Assembly: GCA_038496675.1 (NCBI GenBank)
Contig: CM076649.1
Coordinates: 17,443,020-17,507,019, forward strand
Length of the DNA stretch: 64,000 nt
Source: Rachycentron canadum
Lineage: Eukaryota > Chordata > Actinopteri > Carangiformes > Rachycentridae
Direction of reading: 5' to 3'
The position numbers and the translations under genes are program-made. Positions 37,981 to 51,750 of the stretch are shown one piece after another. Position 1 is the first letter of the stretch; the number at the start of each line of letters is the position of its first letter. The notes under the pieces are model-generated. The model did not search any database and was not told the DNA's origin. It was given only the letters and a program-made list of their open reading frames with translations.

Positions 37981-39840
37981 GATAACAATGTTAATCTGTG
38001 AAGCACTGAGGCAGGGACACCAGTATCGGCCGGGGCCCCGGCAACTCAGCCACGTGACTTGGCCTGCATTTGTTTATTTATCTATTTATTTTCGCTTTGC
38101 TCAGGGGATAGCCTCGTCTGTGATGACTCAAAAAGTTTTTTTCCATCCGTTCCATTTATACGACATGCACAAATTCAGCTGTAATTATGGGTCAAGTGTC
38201 CTGCTAAAAGGGATGCAGTTACTGGGGTTAAGAACATATGTATTTATGCTCCAAACACAAACAAAACATAAAACAACACCAAAAAAAAGCAGACATGAGA
38301 AAAGAAAACTTATTAATAATGGAGCATGTCCACCTTTTTTCTGAGCTGGGAAAGTTTTTAAAGAAAGAATCAAAATAATGGAAATTCCAGGAGAGCAAAA
38401 CAAGGCAACAACAGTTTGCAGAAAAAGAACTGGCAGTGCTGTTGATTATTAGATGCCTCTCTGTTCTTTGGGGCGAGTTGCTTGCAAAACAAAACAAGTG
38501 TTTGGAACAAACACTGGATAATAAAAAAGGTCAGAGTTTCTGTTTGTTTACAGTTTGTTTTGTTTTCCCTGCCTCAAATATGAGGAGTACAGTACAAACA
38601 AGAGTCTCGTGTGTCTCCAACCTGACCAGACAGGTTGAAGGTTAAGAACAGCCGGCGGCCAGAGCTCATCAGCCCTGCCTCTGTCCTCCCCCGCCCACCC
38701 ACCCCTCAGTGGAAACATAATGCCTGTCCCCCTGTCATGCTTGCCTAGAATTCAACAACTCAAACAAGTCAGCAGTCGATTCAAGGTAGGGTCGGCCCGC
38801 GCAGCTGTGCTTTGACCCTTCTCCGTGTTCTGTTTTTCTTTAATGCTCATGACAGTAAAGCCTCAGTGGCCACCTGCTTCGACTCACCAAGTTCTCACAC
38901 AGCCCTTGTTTACACAAGAACACAACAAAAGCACAACATTTCTTGGGTGGGAGATAAAGACACACAAAGGAGGAGACAATGGGGAGAGGTTCACTTTAGA
39001 GCTGTTTAGGTTCAGCTTGGTTGCTAGACTAGACAACACATCAGTGTGTACCAAAGGTGCAACAACAGAATGCTTCTCAAGGTTTGTTAAGAGTCTTATG
39101 TTTTGCTGTATTTTGGCTCCTGATTCTGGGGAAAAGTCTAAAGACACAAGCTGTATGTTAAATAATCCATTATCACAGCCCGCATCACTGATAACAAACT
39201 ACTCTGGGTCTCCTGGAAACAACAGACACAGAAAGTGGGCAATATCCCAGCAACCTTTCCAAAGTGTAGTCCCACACCCTCCCATGTATCCTCTGCAGAA
39301 AGGGAGACTTTTTCAAATCAGAACCGCCTCAGTCAGTCGCTGAAGCTCTCACTACAATCCTCTGGCCGCTCTCTGCTGAGAGCAACCAACGGCAGGGATG
39401 ACATTCTGCCAAAGGAGACTTCACAGTCAGACCAAACAACCATGTAATCTTGTCAGCCACTTCAACCAAGTCACAGATAAGCAAAGCATATCTCCAGACT
39501 ACTGTGACAATATAGTAAGAACACACACCCCACCCCCTGCAAGTAATACCATTGCAAACCGTACATCTCTGCACCACACAAGACACAGGAGTGTAACTTC
39601 TTCCAAGACCTTGTGTGGGTTATAAGCAGACCACTCACGCTGGCAAACAAAAGCAGCTGCTTATTTAATAAGTGATTGCTGCCATGGCTACAGTAAACAG
39701 GAGGAGCCCAGGTTTGTGTTTATGAACAAACACATCTCCTTGCAACAGCCATTTAATATTAACCAGGTGGAATGATCAGGCGATTTCCTAGGTGACACTA
39801 GGGGCCGGCAGAGTGTAAACAGGTTCTGGGAGGAGGGAGG

Positions 39841-39896
39841 AAGGGGGTGGGGTGTGTGTGTGTATGTGTGTGTGTGTGTGGAGGGTGGGGGGGGGG
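39841..39896. repeat. G/T-rich tract: (TG)n followed by a G run
   Basis: GGGGGTGGGG, then TG repeats with a TA interruption, then GGAGGGTGGGGGGGGGG. Several G runs make a quadruplex possible on the plus strand. Confidence 0.85.
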
Positions 39897-40050
39897 ATCA
39901 AGGTCGATGCAAATGCAGCTTTGCCTAGAATAAACAGCAAAGCAGAAGTCAAGATAAACAAAAAGTCATTCTTCTGACATTTGAAGACACATTAAGCCGG
40001 TGTGTTGCAGCTGCTAGCAAGCCACTGTGAATGAGAACAAGATGGCCTAG

Positions 40051-40074
40051 AGGGTGGGGTGGGGGGTGAGGGGG
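40051..40074. repeat. G-rich tract, potential G-quadruplex
   Basis: Four G runs of four to six bases within 24 bp (GGGTGGGGTGGGGGGTGAGGGGG), fitting the classical quadruplex pattern with 1-3 nt loops. Confidence 0.7.
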
Positions 40075-42159
40075 TTCTCCTATGGACACACATCATTGTC
40101 GAGCAAAGCAACCAAGTGTTTCTTCCAGACCCAACAAATAGTGAGTCTTCACAACAGCTCAGCAAGGAACTTGTAAAAACATGTTAAACATTTACCTTAT
40201 TCAATTATTCAGTAACTGGGTTTGTGGAAATAACAAAGGATGTCTGAGGGCTCCAAGAGCTGGCACTCACAACATCAGGGTATGGAGTGGAAAACAACGA
40301 GAAGAAAATAAAGAGAGGAATTAGGTGAAATTGAACAGGCAGAGATATTTGCTATCAAAGATCAAATGCATGGATTTGATTACTTGATTTATGTGATCAC
40401 GAGCTTCTCTATGTGCTGGATCAAACATCGCATTGTCCAAAACAAAATTAAAAAAGCAGTGATTGCCAAAGACAAGGTAGGTGCTGTAGTGTGGGGACTT
40501 CCAGGCTGCATGTCACCTTGACCATGAATTTTTCATGCATACAACAACATGCCATCTGCTGAGCCAAAGTCATCCACTGAAGCCTCCCTACCCAGAATCC
40601 ATAGTTTTCTCTCTCCACTTCCCCTACTGCTTTCATTTAGTCTTTAAAAAACACTCACCCCCTGCGTTAGGAAGGCATAAAATATGAGCGAAGGTGCCAA
40701 ACACATATTTATAACACATTGTGACGACGGTTCCCAAGCATGAAATCTGGATCCAAACCTATTACTGCAGAGGGGAAGGGGCTCGACATCCTAGCAGTGG
40801 TGAGTGTGATGGTTCATATGAATATCAACCTATTATCACACTACAAGCTCAAATAAATTATCAATAAGGAGGGCACTAGAAGGCAGACTCCAATGGAGAA
40901 GCTGAGTAGATCCATAATTTCAGAAAATATACAAACCAGTTTGTTTCCTTTGCATGGAGCCATCCGAGAGGCACCTCAGTGTAAAGGCCTGCTGTGCACA
41001 GACAATGACAGAATGTGCCAAAGTAAGGCAGGCCACGGTATTTTTAGTACAACTAGGGCCGATAGAGACTAAGTAAATAGAGAAGTCTAATGAGTTTAAA
41101 TCTGGTTGTACATGAATGGAATAGTAATTCTGGGATGTGGAGCCTCTTTTAGGAGTGGTTCGCCACACATTTTCTCAGCGACTCTCCTTCATTTGACTTT
41201 GATAATCTCACTCACATGTGGCTCATGCCCATTAACACTACACCAAGAGGACAGACACCGGGAGATGAGGGGGGGCCTCTCTTTCTGACCACAGGCTCAG
41301 CGTGCATGAGAAAGGCAGGCATCGCTCCCCTCAAGCTCATCTTACCAATTAGACCTGTCGAACAGGCATACCCAGAGAAAAAAAAAAAAACAACTTCCAT
41401 CTACCAGCATCCTGTGGGAGCTGCAAAAGCGCTTATTGTTTTAACATTACTTAAAGCGTGTCATATATTTTTAATCATTTTTACTAGAATTCATGTAAGG
41501 GCTGCTACCATGGGAGTGGGAATGCAAAGGAAATGTGTCAGATACATTTTCCTGGGAAAACCAAGGTTAGCTTTAACGAACTTGTCTAATTAATATTGCC
41601 AGCCTATGCAAAGCGAGGACAATATTATTAGAACTGCTGTCTTCTTGGGGGTGTCAACTCACCAGAGTACACGCTTCCTCTGTGAGCTGACAACATGTAG
41701 CCTAATCATTTTTTTTTTGGAGGTGGGGGGGGCTTTGTAGTTCTGTTAAATCACCAAGACAGACCTGTGGTAAACCACAGCTCTACACACAAAGTAAGCC
41801 TCTAATTACTGCTGAGTAAGTCATCAAGTGTGGTAGATGCATGTATTATGATTCCTCTCACAGCTACCATGCACAATAACCAGTGGAAAACCATAGAGTC
41901 CGGCATAACCCCTGCTATTTAAATGATTCTTAGCAATGTTAAATAGTTTCTCTACAGACAAAAACACTCAGCAGGTGTAGGTCTCCCACTTCTTTTGTTT
42001 AGAGTTACTCACACAGAGATTAAGTTAAGCTATTGATTCTCTGGACACAATCATTAACCTTTACACACAAACAATGGCATGGTAACACTATTTTATTTCA
42101 GTGGTGTCTCACCTACATCTGTCAGCGTTCAGTGACTGCTAAGAATTTACTGATATTTA

Positions 42160-42820
42160 CTTGATATGAGGCACCTGATTCACTGTCACTGGGACAATGG
42201 GAGTGGTCTTACCCACTGACCCCCTCCTGCTGCCTGCGAGGGAGCAATTCCTCCTCGATGTGATACTGGGGTCGTTCAAGCCTAAGAAGCATGTTATCAT
42301 TTTAAAAGCCGCAGCTTCCCAGAGAGAGGACGGCGAGGGTTAAAAAGGAAGGGAGTCTGTGCCTTCCATTAAGCAGTTAAACTGAAGATAAAGGGCGTGG
42401 GGCTAAATACCAAAAGACCTTACATGAATTTCTGCGTTTTAATGGAATCAGGTTTTAACAACTCTTTTTTTGTTAAATACAGCCCGTGTCAGGAGGATGC
42501 GTCCCACTCATAAAGCAGCACAATGACAATGTACAGTGGCACTAATACAAGGACATAGTTCATCATGACATTTTCTGCAATTCCCAGCTGATTAGGGTCA
42601 TTATGTTGGAGGCCTGATTTATGTTGTCATTTCCTCTCACCGATCCTGCATCAATGAATCTTAATGAATTGGTAAATAAGGGTGAAGATTACACTGTGTG
42701 ACACTGCAACATTTCTCACCCTCAACGGCCGAGATTTATGTAGCCAATTAGAGACTAACAGAGAAAATTGGCTGGCAGAAAAATAATATTCTTTATGGGG
42801 CAAAATGGAGGAGCATTTTC
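42160..42820. promoter_or_regulatory. Candidate conserved non-coding block
   Basis: Repeat-free complex sequence, with CCAATTAGAG and AATTGGCTGG near 42740-42775 and GATTAGGG near 42590. Possibly two adjacent elements separated by a short T run at 42465. Inference from texture only. Confidence 0.28.
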
Positions 42821-43539
42821 AGTGAAGGGCAATTGTACTGTCAGTGTTAAAGTCCATAAACCACCCTCCCTAACCCACCTTCAAAATGCAAAGGGAAGCC
42901 AGACTCTGAAAGCAGGAGACGGGGGGGTAAGTTGAGACCTTTGTGAGGCCGTGCATTCACAGAGCCGCTGAGCCCCACGGTGAGCCAAAAGTCCTTAACA
43001 TTCACCATGGCCCATCACACATGTTTGATCAGCATAAATACACCCCTGTATGACAAACATGTTTACCTTCTCACTGCAAACATCACACAATCAGACACCA
43101 TGAGGTGCTGCTTCTCTAATGAAGACACAGGAGCTTTTATCAAGGCTAGCTGTGTCCCTCTGTCAGAAACATGCCTCTTTTATACAGACATCAAAAAGCA
43201 TTTGCACAAAGAAAAGAAGCCAAATTATTTGCTCTAAACATACAATAAGGCTGTATTTTTTCAATTAGTTTTTGGTGAGGGGGGAAAAAAAATCTTAGTT
43301 AAAAAACACATCCAAATGCCCTTCATCTTTTTTTCAAAGGAGGGATATCAAAATGCAATCACCTCTTTGAAGATATCTCTGATCAACACATTGCAGAGGA
43401 CATATACAATATGATGAGGGGCTCTTTAACTATTCCCAGGTACATCGTTATTACAACCATGATAGTTTTTATTTCTCAGATGCAGATTAAGGAATGCTGA
43501 AGATGATTATGGTGAGGGGAAAAAAATGTTTTTGTGTAT

Positions 43540-43920
43540 CACTACAAAGCATGAATAGCTTGCCAGCTTATTAATACCAAGTTCTTAAAAGAGCACTTAG
43601 AGTTATAATGAGAGCCTTTATGTATTACATATTGTGACTAGATTTAGTGTGAGGCAGCGGCTCTCCACATCAAACAAACTGGCCTGCTATTAGGCACAGG
43701 GGCTGAGGGATGCTGTGTGAAAAGGAGTGGAAAATTAAAGCTGAAGCAACGCAGGAAAGGGCTTAATTTACTGGCATGTACAGTATGCAAATGAGATTAC
43801 TCTCAGCTTAACTGCATCATTTATGTCCATAATAACAGCATCATCATTACAGGGCTCAAATTAAATTACACTGTAATTAGCATATCAAAGTGATTGGTTA
43901 AAGTTTAAAACAAATACCCA
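43540..43920. promoter_or_regulatory. Candidate enhancer with a perfect octamer ATGCAAAT
   Basis: A perfect POU octamer ATGCAAAT is at 43785-43792. Within 100 bp downstream lie AAATTAAATTA, GTAATTAGCATAT and ATCAAAG, the last a TCF/LEF-type core. The sequence is complex and repeat-free, and ends just before the (TG)40 microsatellite region. Confidence 0.38.
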
Positions 43921-44032
43921 ATTTTGTTAATGAACATCTGTAATCACCATGTAGACTCTCAGTGAAAACATCCAAAACAAATATGTGTTTTGGAGAAGGG
44001 GAGGAATATCCCTCCCAAACGACATGTCTGTC

Positions 44033-44036
<4 letters not shown>

Positions 44037-44116
<80 letters not shown>
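44037..44116. repeat. (TG)40 microsatellite, the longest in the window
   Basis: Eighty bases of perfect TG, preceded by TCTG units (44026-44036) and followed by CATGTGCACATGTGTG. The length suggests high polymorphism and Z-DNA potential. Cys-Val and His-Thr frames through it are artefacts. Confidence 0.97.
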
Positions 44117-44117
<1 letters not shown>

Positions 44118-44739
44118 ATGTGCACATGTGTGTATTGCAGTGAAGTTAGTAGGATGGGGGTGTTTTACCTGGAGAGCTCACACACTCAGGATATATTTCC
44201 CAAACTCCAGGAGATCAAAGATGCAATTTCCCACACTTGCCACTTCAGGAGCTCATCAATAAAATACTAATCACTTCACGGCTGATTCTGAGAATGGAGC
44301 TGCAGCCGAAGGCTTAGGGAGACGTCCATATCACAAAAAACACCTCCGACTCTGACTGTCTTGACTGTTGTTGAATGTGCACAGACGCACATATAATTTG
44401 CAGTCAGGTTTATCCAATAGCGGTCCTGCCTTCTTCACTGATAAACATGGTGAGTTTTAACAGAGAGCACTTCCTCAGACCTCTGACAGAGATCACACAC
44501 ACCCCATGTCATGTGCATACAAATCAAAGTCAATCCTTTTGATCTTACACTTTCATCTTCCACATATTATTGATACAGTTTGTAATTTATCATGGACTTA
44601 TTGTTCTTTTGCAAAACATCAGTTACACATTTCTCCACAGAGGCTGACGATTACCATTGTTTTCTACTGTTCCACCGTTATCACTGGCATTACTCTGTTT
44701 TTCCCTTTGCTAATAATTAACAAAAAGAAAAAAGCTGCA

Positions 44740-45010
44740 GTCAGTGGTGTACATTATCAGAAATGCACTCGTCAAATTTTAAAGAAGTGGCATCTTATTT
44801 TATTCATTAGGAAATCCATTAAAAGGCCTTATTTCTTGCAAGTATGTAAAAGATGTGCCTTTCAAGGTAGAGCGAGGGCAAATCCACTCCATCAGCTAAT
44901 GACGGCACTCATTACACAGAGAAGCTGGCTAATGAAGGCGCGGTGGCCGGCCGATCCCCTCACCCAGCATAAAGCCTATGAAATGCTAATATCTCACTTC
45001 TAATTAAAGG
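44740..45010. promoter_or_regulatory. Candidate conserved non-coding element
   Basis: Complex repeat-free segment with CAGCTAATGACGG, GGCTAATGAAGG, GAAATGCTAATATC and CTAATTAAAGG, that is several TAAT cores at short spacing. Inference only. Confidence 0.3.
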
Positions 45011-48000
45011 ATACTAAGTCCAAATGCACCTTCACGGCTAGTAGCTGGCAACATAAATTTTATTTTTCAACACTAGACTACACCCAGAGATGTGCTTGAG
45101 CAACATTCCATTAATTCATATTTAATACCCCCACTAGTCCTGCGTTTGCCGTCCTATCTGCCTCTCCTTCTCGCCCCTCTCTGCTTTATATTGTGAGTAG
45201 GCACATCATTATGCTTTCTAAGAGTACTCTTTTTATTGTGTTTCTTTTTTTTTGGTGCACACATTACCTTAAAGTGCTTCCAGAAATAAACACATATGCA
45301 CACAACAGCCTGTATGTCTGTGTCACAGGGGAAAGGTCGGGGGGAAAAAAACAAAGAGGGAAAAAAAAGGGAAAATATGCCAGTATTGCCTGTGCTGCAC
45401 CTGTATACATTTAGAATGTTTACACATCTTTGGCTGTAAATATGTTTACAAGAAATCCGCTGCCCTTCTCAGAAACTGACCTTGAAGCCAGTAAACAAGC
45501 CTTTCACAAAGTTCATTAACGTCAAAGAGGGTATAGCCTTTCCCTTCAGATGGGGGGGGGGGAAGAAAAGGTCAGTACCATTAGATCATCAACAAAATAT
45601 AACTGCAATGGAGTGGAAATTATAGTTAGGCCTGAGGAAATGCTGAACTCTGAACTAAATGTGCAAAACAAAGATTTTTATCATTCTAATCATCACGAGT
45701 TAAAATTGTGGATCAATTGCTAATGGTTTGACCACCTCCTCACAGCTCCCTCTACACAGGTACCAAAGTCACTCTGGCTCTGTCTCAGTGCATTTAGTCA
45801 GTGGCATTTTGCCAATCAGATGAAAGCCCTGAAACTCTAATCTTTTCCAGGAATTCAGAAAGAGTCTGATTTTACTATGAATGTCTGAATTCAACATAGT
45901 GACATTCTGACACAACACCTTTAATCAACTAACGTAAATACCGACTCACTGGGTCTGCAGCATTTTTATAAAAGAAATAATCGTCAGCTCTATCTGTGTA
46001 TATATGTGTATATATCTTTCAAACAGCACAGATTACTAAAAAATAAGGTTTCCTTTAACTTGCACTTATTTCCAAAATATTTAACTACAAATTGTTTTAC
46101 ATTAAGTGCATCATGGTGCCAGAGGGGAGCAGTAAAATGCATGGATGTAAAGGTCAGTGTTAAGAACATATCACATGACGTCTGTTTGATCCCAGCCCAA
46201 GTATTTTCCCAAGGATTCTCTGGCTCTGTACTGTGTAAATCACGCAGTCTGACCTTCTACATTCCTCATGTTCTGTTCTCCCATTCATCCACAGGCACAG
46301 ATAATACTGGGCAAATATCATAAACGTGAGGATTTTAGGATTGAGGTGAGGCTGCCATCATCCTCCACCAACTGGGAAAAAGAAAGCCCATGCATCTGAA
46401 AGAACCTTATGTCCACCTACTGCCAGACTAACCTGTGGTGAGGTTGCCTGACCCTAATGCCTAATAGGCTATATACTGAAGATCCATGGAGAATACTCCC
46501 AGATGATTGGCAATTTGAGTAATGTCCATCGTGAAGATTTTGATGATTTTACTTGGATTTGCTCTAGTGATCAACACTATCACTATCAACTTCTGCTTGT
46601 GCAAGCAAATCTTTCTTCACAGGTTCAATCACTGTTTTATTCAATCTGAGTTATGAAATAAGGCATTGCAACATAATCGCAACTAATAACTACAGCAAAC
46701 TTCAGCACCACTGAATTTAAACAAAAGGCCAGGGCCTCCAGAGTGCTACATTTCCTCTCCAGTATCCCAGGGTTTTCCGGTGAGATGATTTCATCCAAGT
46801 ATCATAAAGGCTTTCCAAGCATTGCCAAGATGTTTCCAGTTCAAATGCAGCGTCGACTTCAGGCCAGGGCGTGACCTGCAGCTGAACTGGTCTCTGCTCA
46901 GCCACAGGGAGGAGGACAACAGTCTCTCCAAACACATCACCCACCCCCCCTCCGCCCACCCCCTGATAAATAACTTAACACAGCAAACAGAGGCCCATCA
47001 GTCAGCCTATACATAGCTAACACCAGGACAGGGACAGAGATCGATGGAGAGATACAGACAAATAAAGAAAGACAGAAAGAAGACAAGAAGAGAGGGAGAG
47101 GTGGGGGTACATTGTGAGGGCATCTAACAGTGCCGAGTAGATAAATATCACACAGGAGCCCGAGCCAAGCGGCATGGAGGGCCAAGTGCTGTAAGACTGT
47201 GAAAGCCAGGCTATTTTGCCGAGCTGTGACATTTGTTTCTTATTGTCTAAGTGGCAGCTGAAAGCGTCTCCCTGCGAGGGCCCCTCGGCTCTGCTCCGGC
47301 CTGCTTTAACAGGGAGGTAACCATATTAGGATGTATATGGTAAAGTAAACAATAACATAGTTGCAATGAGATGGAAATTTTTCAGCTAATGGTGTTTGTC
47401 ATTCCTGTTTTCAGTGCACTGAGCAGCCCTGTGTTTTTTCTAGCCAGCCGGAGAGACTTTGTTTATGAAAACAACACAGGAGCCAAGGCTAAAACCAGGG
47501 CAAAAAAAGAGAAAAACTGTAAATAAATATGAGTTTAAAAATGCCTCCACCTTCATTTGATTACTTAAATAACCCCGCATTTCAGCTGAAAAACCCTCTC
47601 AGCTTCTCAGTCCCTTCCCAGCCATGTCCACACTATGGCAGCTAAACCTGAAAAAACACACATTTTCCTCTGCAGTTTGGCCTTTTCCTCCACACTGATC
47701 TACCATTTGTCACTGACACATGAGCTGGTAAAATAAATCATCATCAATCCAGTTGTCTGACAACAAGAAACTGAAAACTATGCCAATGAGTGCATCTAAA
47801 CAGTGTGTTTGGCTACACTGAAACACAATAGAAGTGATTATGGGCAATAGGATGGTGCAGAAAATCGATCATTTGAAACTGAAAATACTGAAAAAGCACG
47901 CCAAATTCTCACTCACAGAGTTTAACATTGTCTAAACACAATAGGGACTTACATACTGTAGTTCAAACACACTTTAAACTGTAAGTGGTCATACAAGCAT

Positions 48001-49054
48001 TGGAAACAGCACTGAAACAGTCAACCAAATATAATCAATTATTATTAATTTTGTTTTGTGTCTACATTGAGACATATGTGTTATTAGGAGTTATTTGCAT
48101 ATTCGAGCTGACATCCAGTGAAGACTTTCAATACAGCACAGACGTTGACACTAGACTCTACAGCCACATTTTGGTTTGCTCTTAACGAGAGTGATGCCAG
48201 TGTGGATGGTATCACTTTCACATGTCAAATTTTCAGATTAATCTATGAATGACGCTCCAAGAAAAAAGGTCAAACAAGATTATTAATTCTGACTCAGTAT
48301 TCAAAATATTGAAGCACTGTCCAGAGAGTCGAACCAGAGAATGTGTGGGAACACATGTTGTGAATCAGAGTAGTGGGTGCAAATTTGCAAATTTGTGGTT
48401 GAATGAAATGAAGATAGTATTATTTATTATGTCTTATTCAAAAAAGGCCCGTATCCAACAAGTCCTCTAACTAAAGTGAGCATATACTGTTTCCTGTGTT
48501 TTGTCATGGATTTTGTCGCTCTATATGCTCCATCACCTGACTTCCCCCTTTGCTCCAGTATTACAATAAAACATAAGAGCAGCTTGTAACACAGACCACC
48601 TACGGACTCTTAAAGGAGGACAGTCTCTCCGTTTCTTACTAATTACTAAGCATGTTAAGCTGTTCTAAAGAAATGCAGCCCTCACTCTGTTTTGTGTTTC
48701 ACTCATCACTTGTTCTCCATCCTGTTCACTCCCTTTTCTCAGGCAACCACACTATCTTTTTCAGGTTTGTGTATCTACACAAGTGAAGAAAACAAAGACA
48801 TTTTCCAGGCCTTGAACATAACCACTGCTGACTCACTGGTCAACTATTCAAAAAATAAGCTTTACCTCAATATGAAGCTGAAAAAAGGAAAACTTAACAC
48901 AGGTTCAGAGCTCACAACGTGCTAATGTTCTCGTGCTCTTTCTGTGATACATAGTCGACTACAGTGTGAAGAAGTAGATGTGCAACTCTTCCACTTCTGT
49001 CCTCTCCACGTGTTGATTTTCTTTGTTTGGTTTTTTTTACCCACCTCTCTCCAG

Positions 49055-49096
49055 CTCTCTCTCTCTCACTCTCTCTCTCTCTCTCTTTCTCTCTCA
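49055..49096. repeat. (CT)n microsatellite, interrupted
   Basis: CT dinucleotide run with A and T substitutions. Confidence 0.9.
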
Positions 49097-51503
49097 GCCT
49101 CATTCCTAATCTCACACCAAAAATGCAAGCTGTTTATTTGCGTAGGGCTGAAGCCATTCCATTAAGTAGACCCACCAGGTGCTTTATCCCTAAAAGGGAT
49201 TTGTTTTCTAAAATAAACGGAGAACGCAAAGGGACTGCCAAAGTGATATTTACCATGACATGAAATGATTGCAACAAAGTCAAAACTATCCAAATAGAAA
49301 TCACTGTGGCTTGCAGGAACTTTTTAAAAATTTCCTTACACAGTCATCGACCTTCACTAGTCAGAGAGGAAACCACAAACAAAGTCCTTGATATATAAAT
49401 GTATAATTTTGTTTTGGTGGGCTGGGGCAGTATGTTCATAGGTTAACTCATGTTTAATGTAGTCACTGTACAGTACATTGTTTACAGTCTGACAGAAGTT
49501 GTCCTAGGTAACCACAAAAAAAAAACCTCTGTATAGTCATTTTGCTGTGAAGACAACAAATCAATCCAAGTTATTAACTCTGTTTCATCTTCTCTGAAGC
49601 AGACACACAAGGCCAAAGCTAAAAAAAAAGGGCTTTGACAGTTTTTCTCACTTTTGTGATTTTCTTTTCATCTTGCTGTAAGACAACTCATCGGCAGATG
49701 GAGTTTGCTTACTTCTGTCGCCTCAGTCAATCTGTGTCACGTAAGCCGTCTGCACCTGGTAGCGGGCTGACATTATCAAAGTTCCTTGCTCTCTTCGGCA
49801 GACCAGAGTTTATACATCCGTCAGCAGGTCCCAGACAAAGAGAAGACACGTCTGTTTGATGCTGATAGAAAAATAGATTGAAACTTGCCAAATGCATTTC
49901 TCCCCCAAAAAAATATATTTTAAGTAGCTTCAGGATAACAGATCAGTGATAACATTTATCAGTGCGATCCCTTTTACCTCAACAGAAGATAATTCACTTG
50001 AAGGTTGAAGGAGATGCAGGAGAGAATGAGAATGTTTCTCTATTGTGTGACAACTGTATTCAGCATAAGGCACGTATTTAACAGTACAACCTGTTTAGAA
50101 AAGACAATATAGAAGCAGGCAATCTGCCAGCATGCTCTGATAGCAGCTGATGCGGCCACGGGAGCACAGCATCAGATAGGGAAAGCAGAAGGTGGCCAGG
50201 TGAGGGTGTTTAGGAGCCATTGACACATCCTGTGATCTCAATCAACAGGAAAAGGCACAAGCACACCGTCGCTTTAGGTCTGTGCCTCGGCCTCCTTGGT
50301 GACGTCTTTGTAGGCGCGATAATTTTTCATTTTCACGCTGCCTTGCATCTATTCTGGCTGTCACTGTTTTTAACTACAGCAGCCAAGCTCAGAGAGTAGA
50401 TTACGGTACTTACAGTGCATGAAAAACACAGCAACACAACTGCCAGTGACAGAAGCGTTTAACTTTCTTGCTAGAAATCTCCCCCATGTGGCACTTTCGC
50501 TACAGCGAGTTGTTTATTATGTTCCAAGCTAGGAATAAGCGATTAAAGGAGCTCTTAAGAATCAAAGTGTTATAAATGCATGGAAACACAGCCGGCTGTA
50601 AATGCCACAGAATTAGAAGCTTACCAAGCCTAATACTAATACATGGCAATTTTCAGCTTGATGCTGATATAAAGAAATTACTTTTTTTTTAAAGTAAGCA
50701 ATAAATGCAGTCAAGGGAACTATTAGATTCCCTATTTTCATCCCAGCATAAATCTGCACACGACCTTTCTGCGGGTCCAACTCATGAATCCACTTGTTTA
50801 TTCTTAACACTTCCATAAAAAGCTGTTTAAACAAAACAACCTCAACGGCTGAAACTACAGCAATATAAACCAAAGCATTTAAAGCAAAGGGAGAATTACA
50901 AGAAACTGAGTGTTTGCATGATGTGCTCTTCTCTCCCTTACATGGATTCATGAAAATGCTAATCAAATCCAGCATGAAACCAACAGAGTTGTTTTGGGCA
51001 TCTGAGGGTTCTGCTGAGGAGAGAAGTTAGATGTCATCAGGTCTGAATAAATTGGCCTACACACAACACATGCAGCCCTATCACACAGATAGACCCATAT
51101 GATGATAAGTGTGATATCTATATCACATTTCTCCGTCAGATACCATAAGACTTTTCCTACATTTCAAATTCTTATTTTCTAATTAGCATACAATTAATGA
51201 GAAATATATTATAAGGAACAGTTGGTCCATTTGTGCTGAAAAATACCAGCGTTTACACATACACTGTATTTGACTCTATTGCACTTTAAAAGGGCTTTAA
51301 ACACCAAGACCCACTAATCCCATAAGCTGCCACAGGGATTTCTGCATTTGTGATGCAATCAAAATCACATTGGAAACTTGTGTCAATAATTAGGCATTAA
51401 CATTAATTACATAACCATTTGGAAGATTTCAGGGCTGATCTTACATCTGGAGCAGGCAGATGGGGGGTTGGGGGGGTGGGCGAGCCAAGGAGTTGCTCTG
51501 GCC

Positions 51504-51750
51504 NNNNNNNNNNNNNNNNNNNNNNNNNNNNNNNNNNNNNNNNNNNNNNNNNNNNNNNNNNNNNNNNNNNNNNNNNNNNNNNNNNNNNNNNNNNNNNNNN
51601 NNNNNNNNNNNNNNNNNNNNNNNNNNNNNNNNNNNNNNNNNNNNNNNNNNNNNNNNNNNNNNNNNNNNNNNNNNNNNNNNNNNNNNNNNNNNNNNNNNNN
51701 NNNNNNNNNNNNNNNNNNNNNNNNNNNNNNNNNNNNNNNNNNNNNNNNNN
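51504..51750. other. Assembly gap (247 N)
   Basis: A run of N. The left flank (51455-51503) is G-rich with runs of six and seven G. All open frames crossing it are artefacts. Whatever lies in the gap, including a possible GC-rich leader exon, cannot be judged. Confidence 0.99.

Noticed and set aside
38825..39343. 172-residue plus-strand frame
   Set aside because: No recognisable motif, no codon bias visible, and antisense to foxp1. Its length is plausible by chance in 64 kb over six frames.
44506..45003. 165-residue plus-strand frame
   Set aside because: Overlaps a CNE-like stretch, with no recognisable domain; stop-free by chance.
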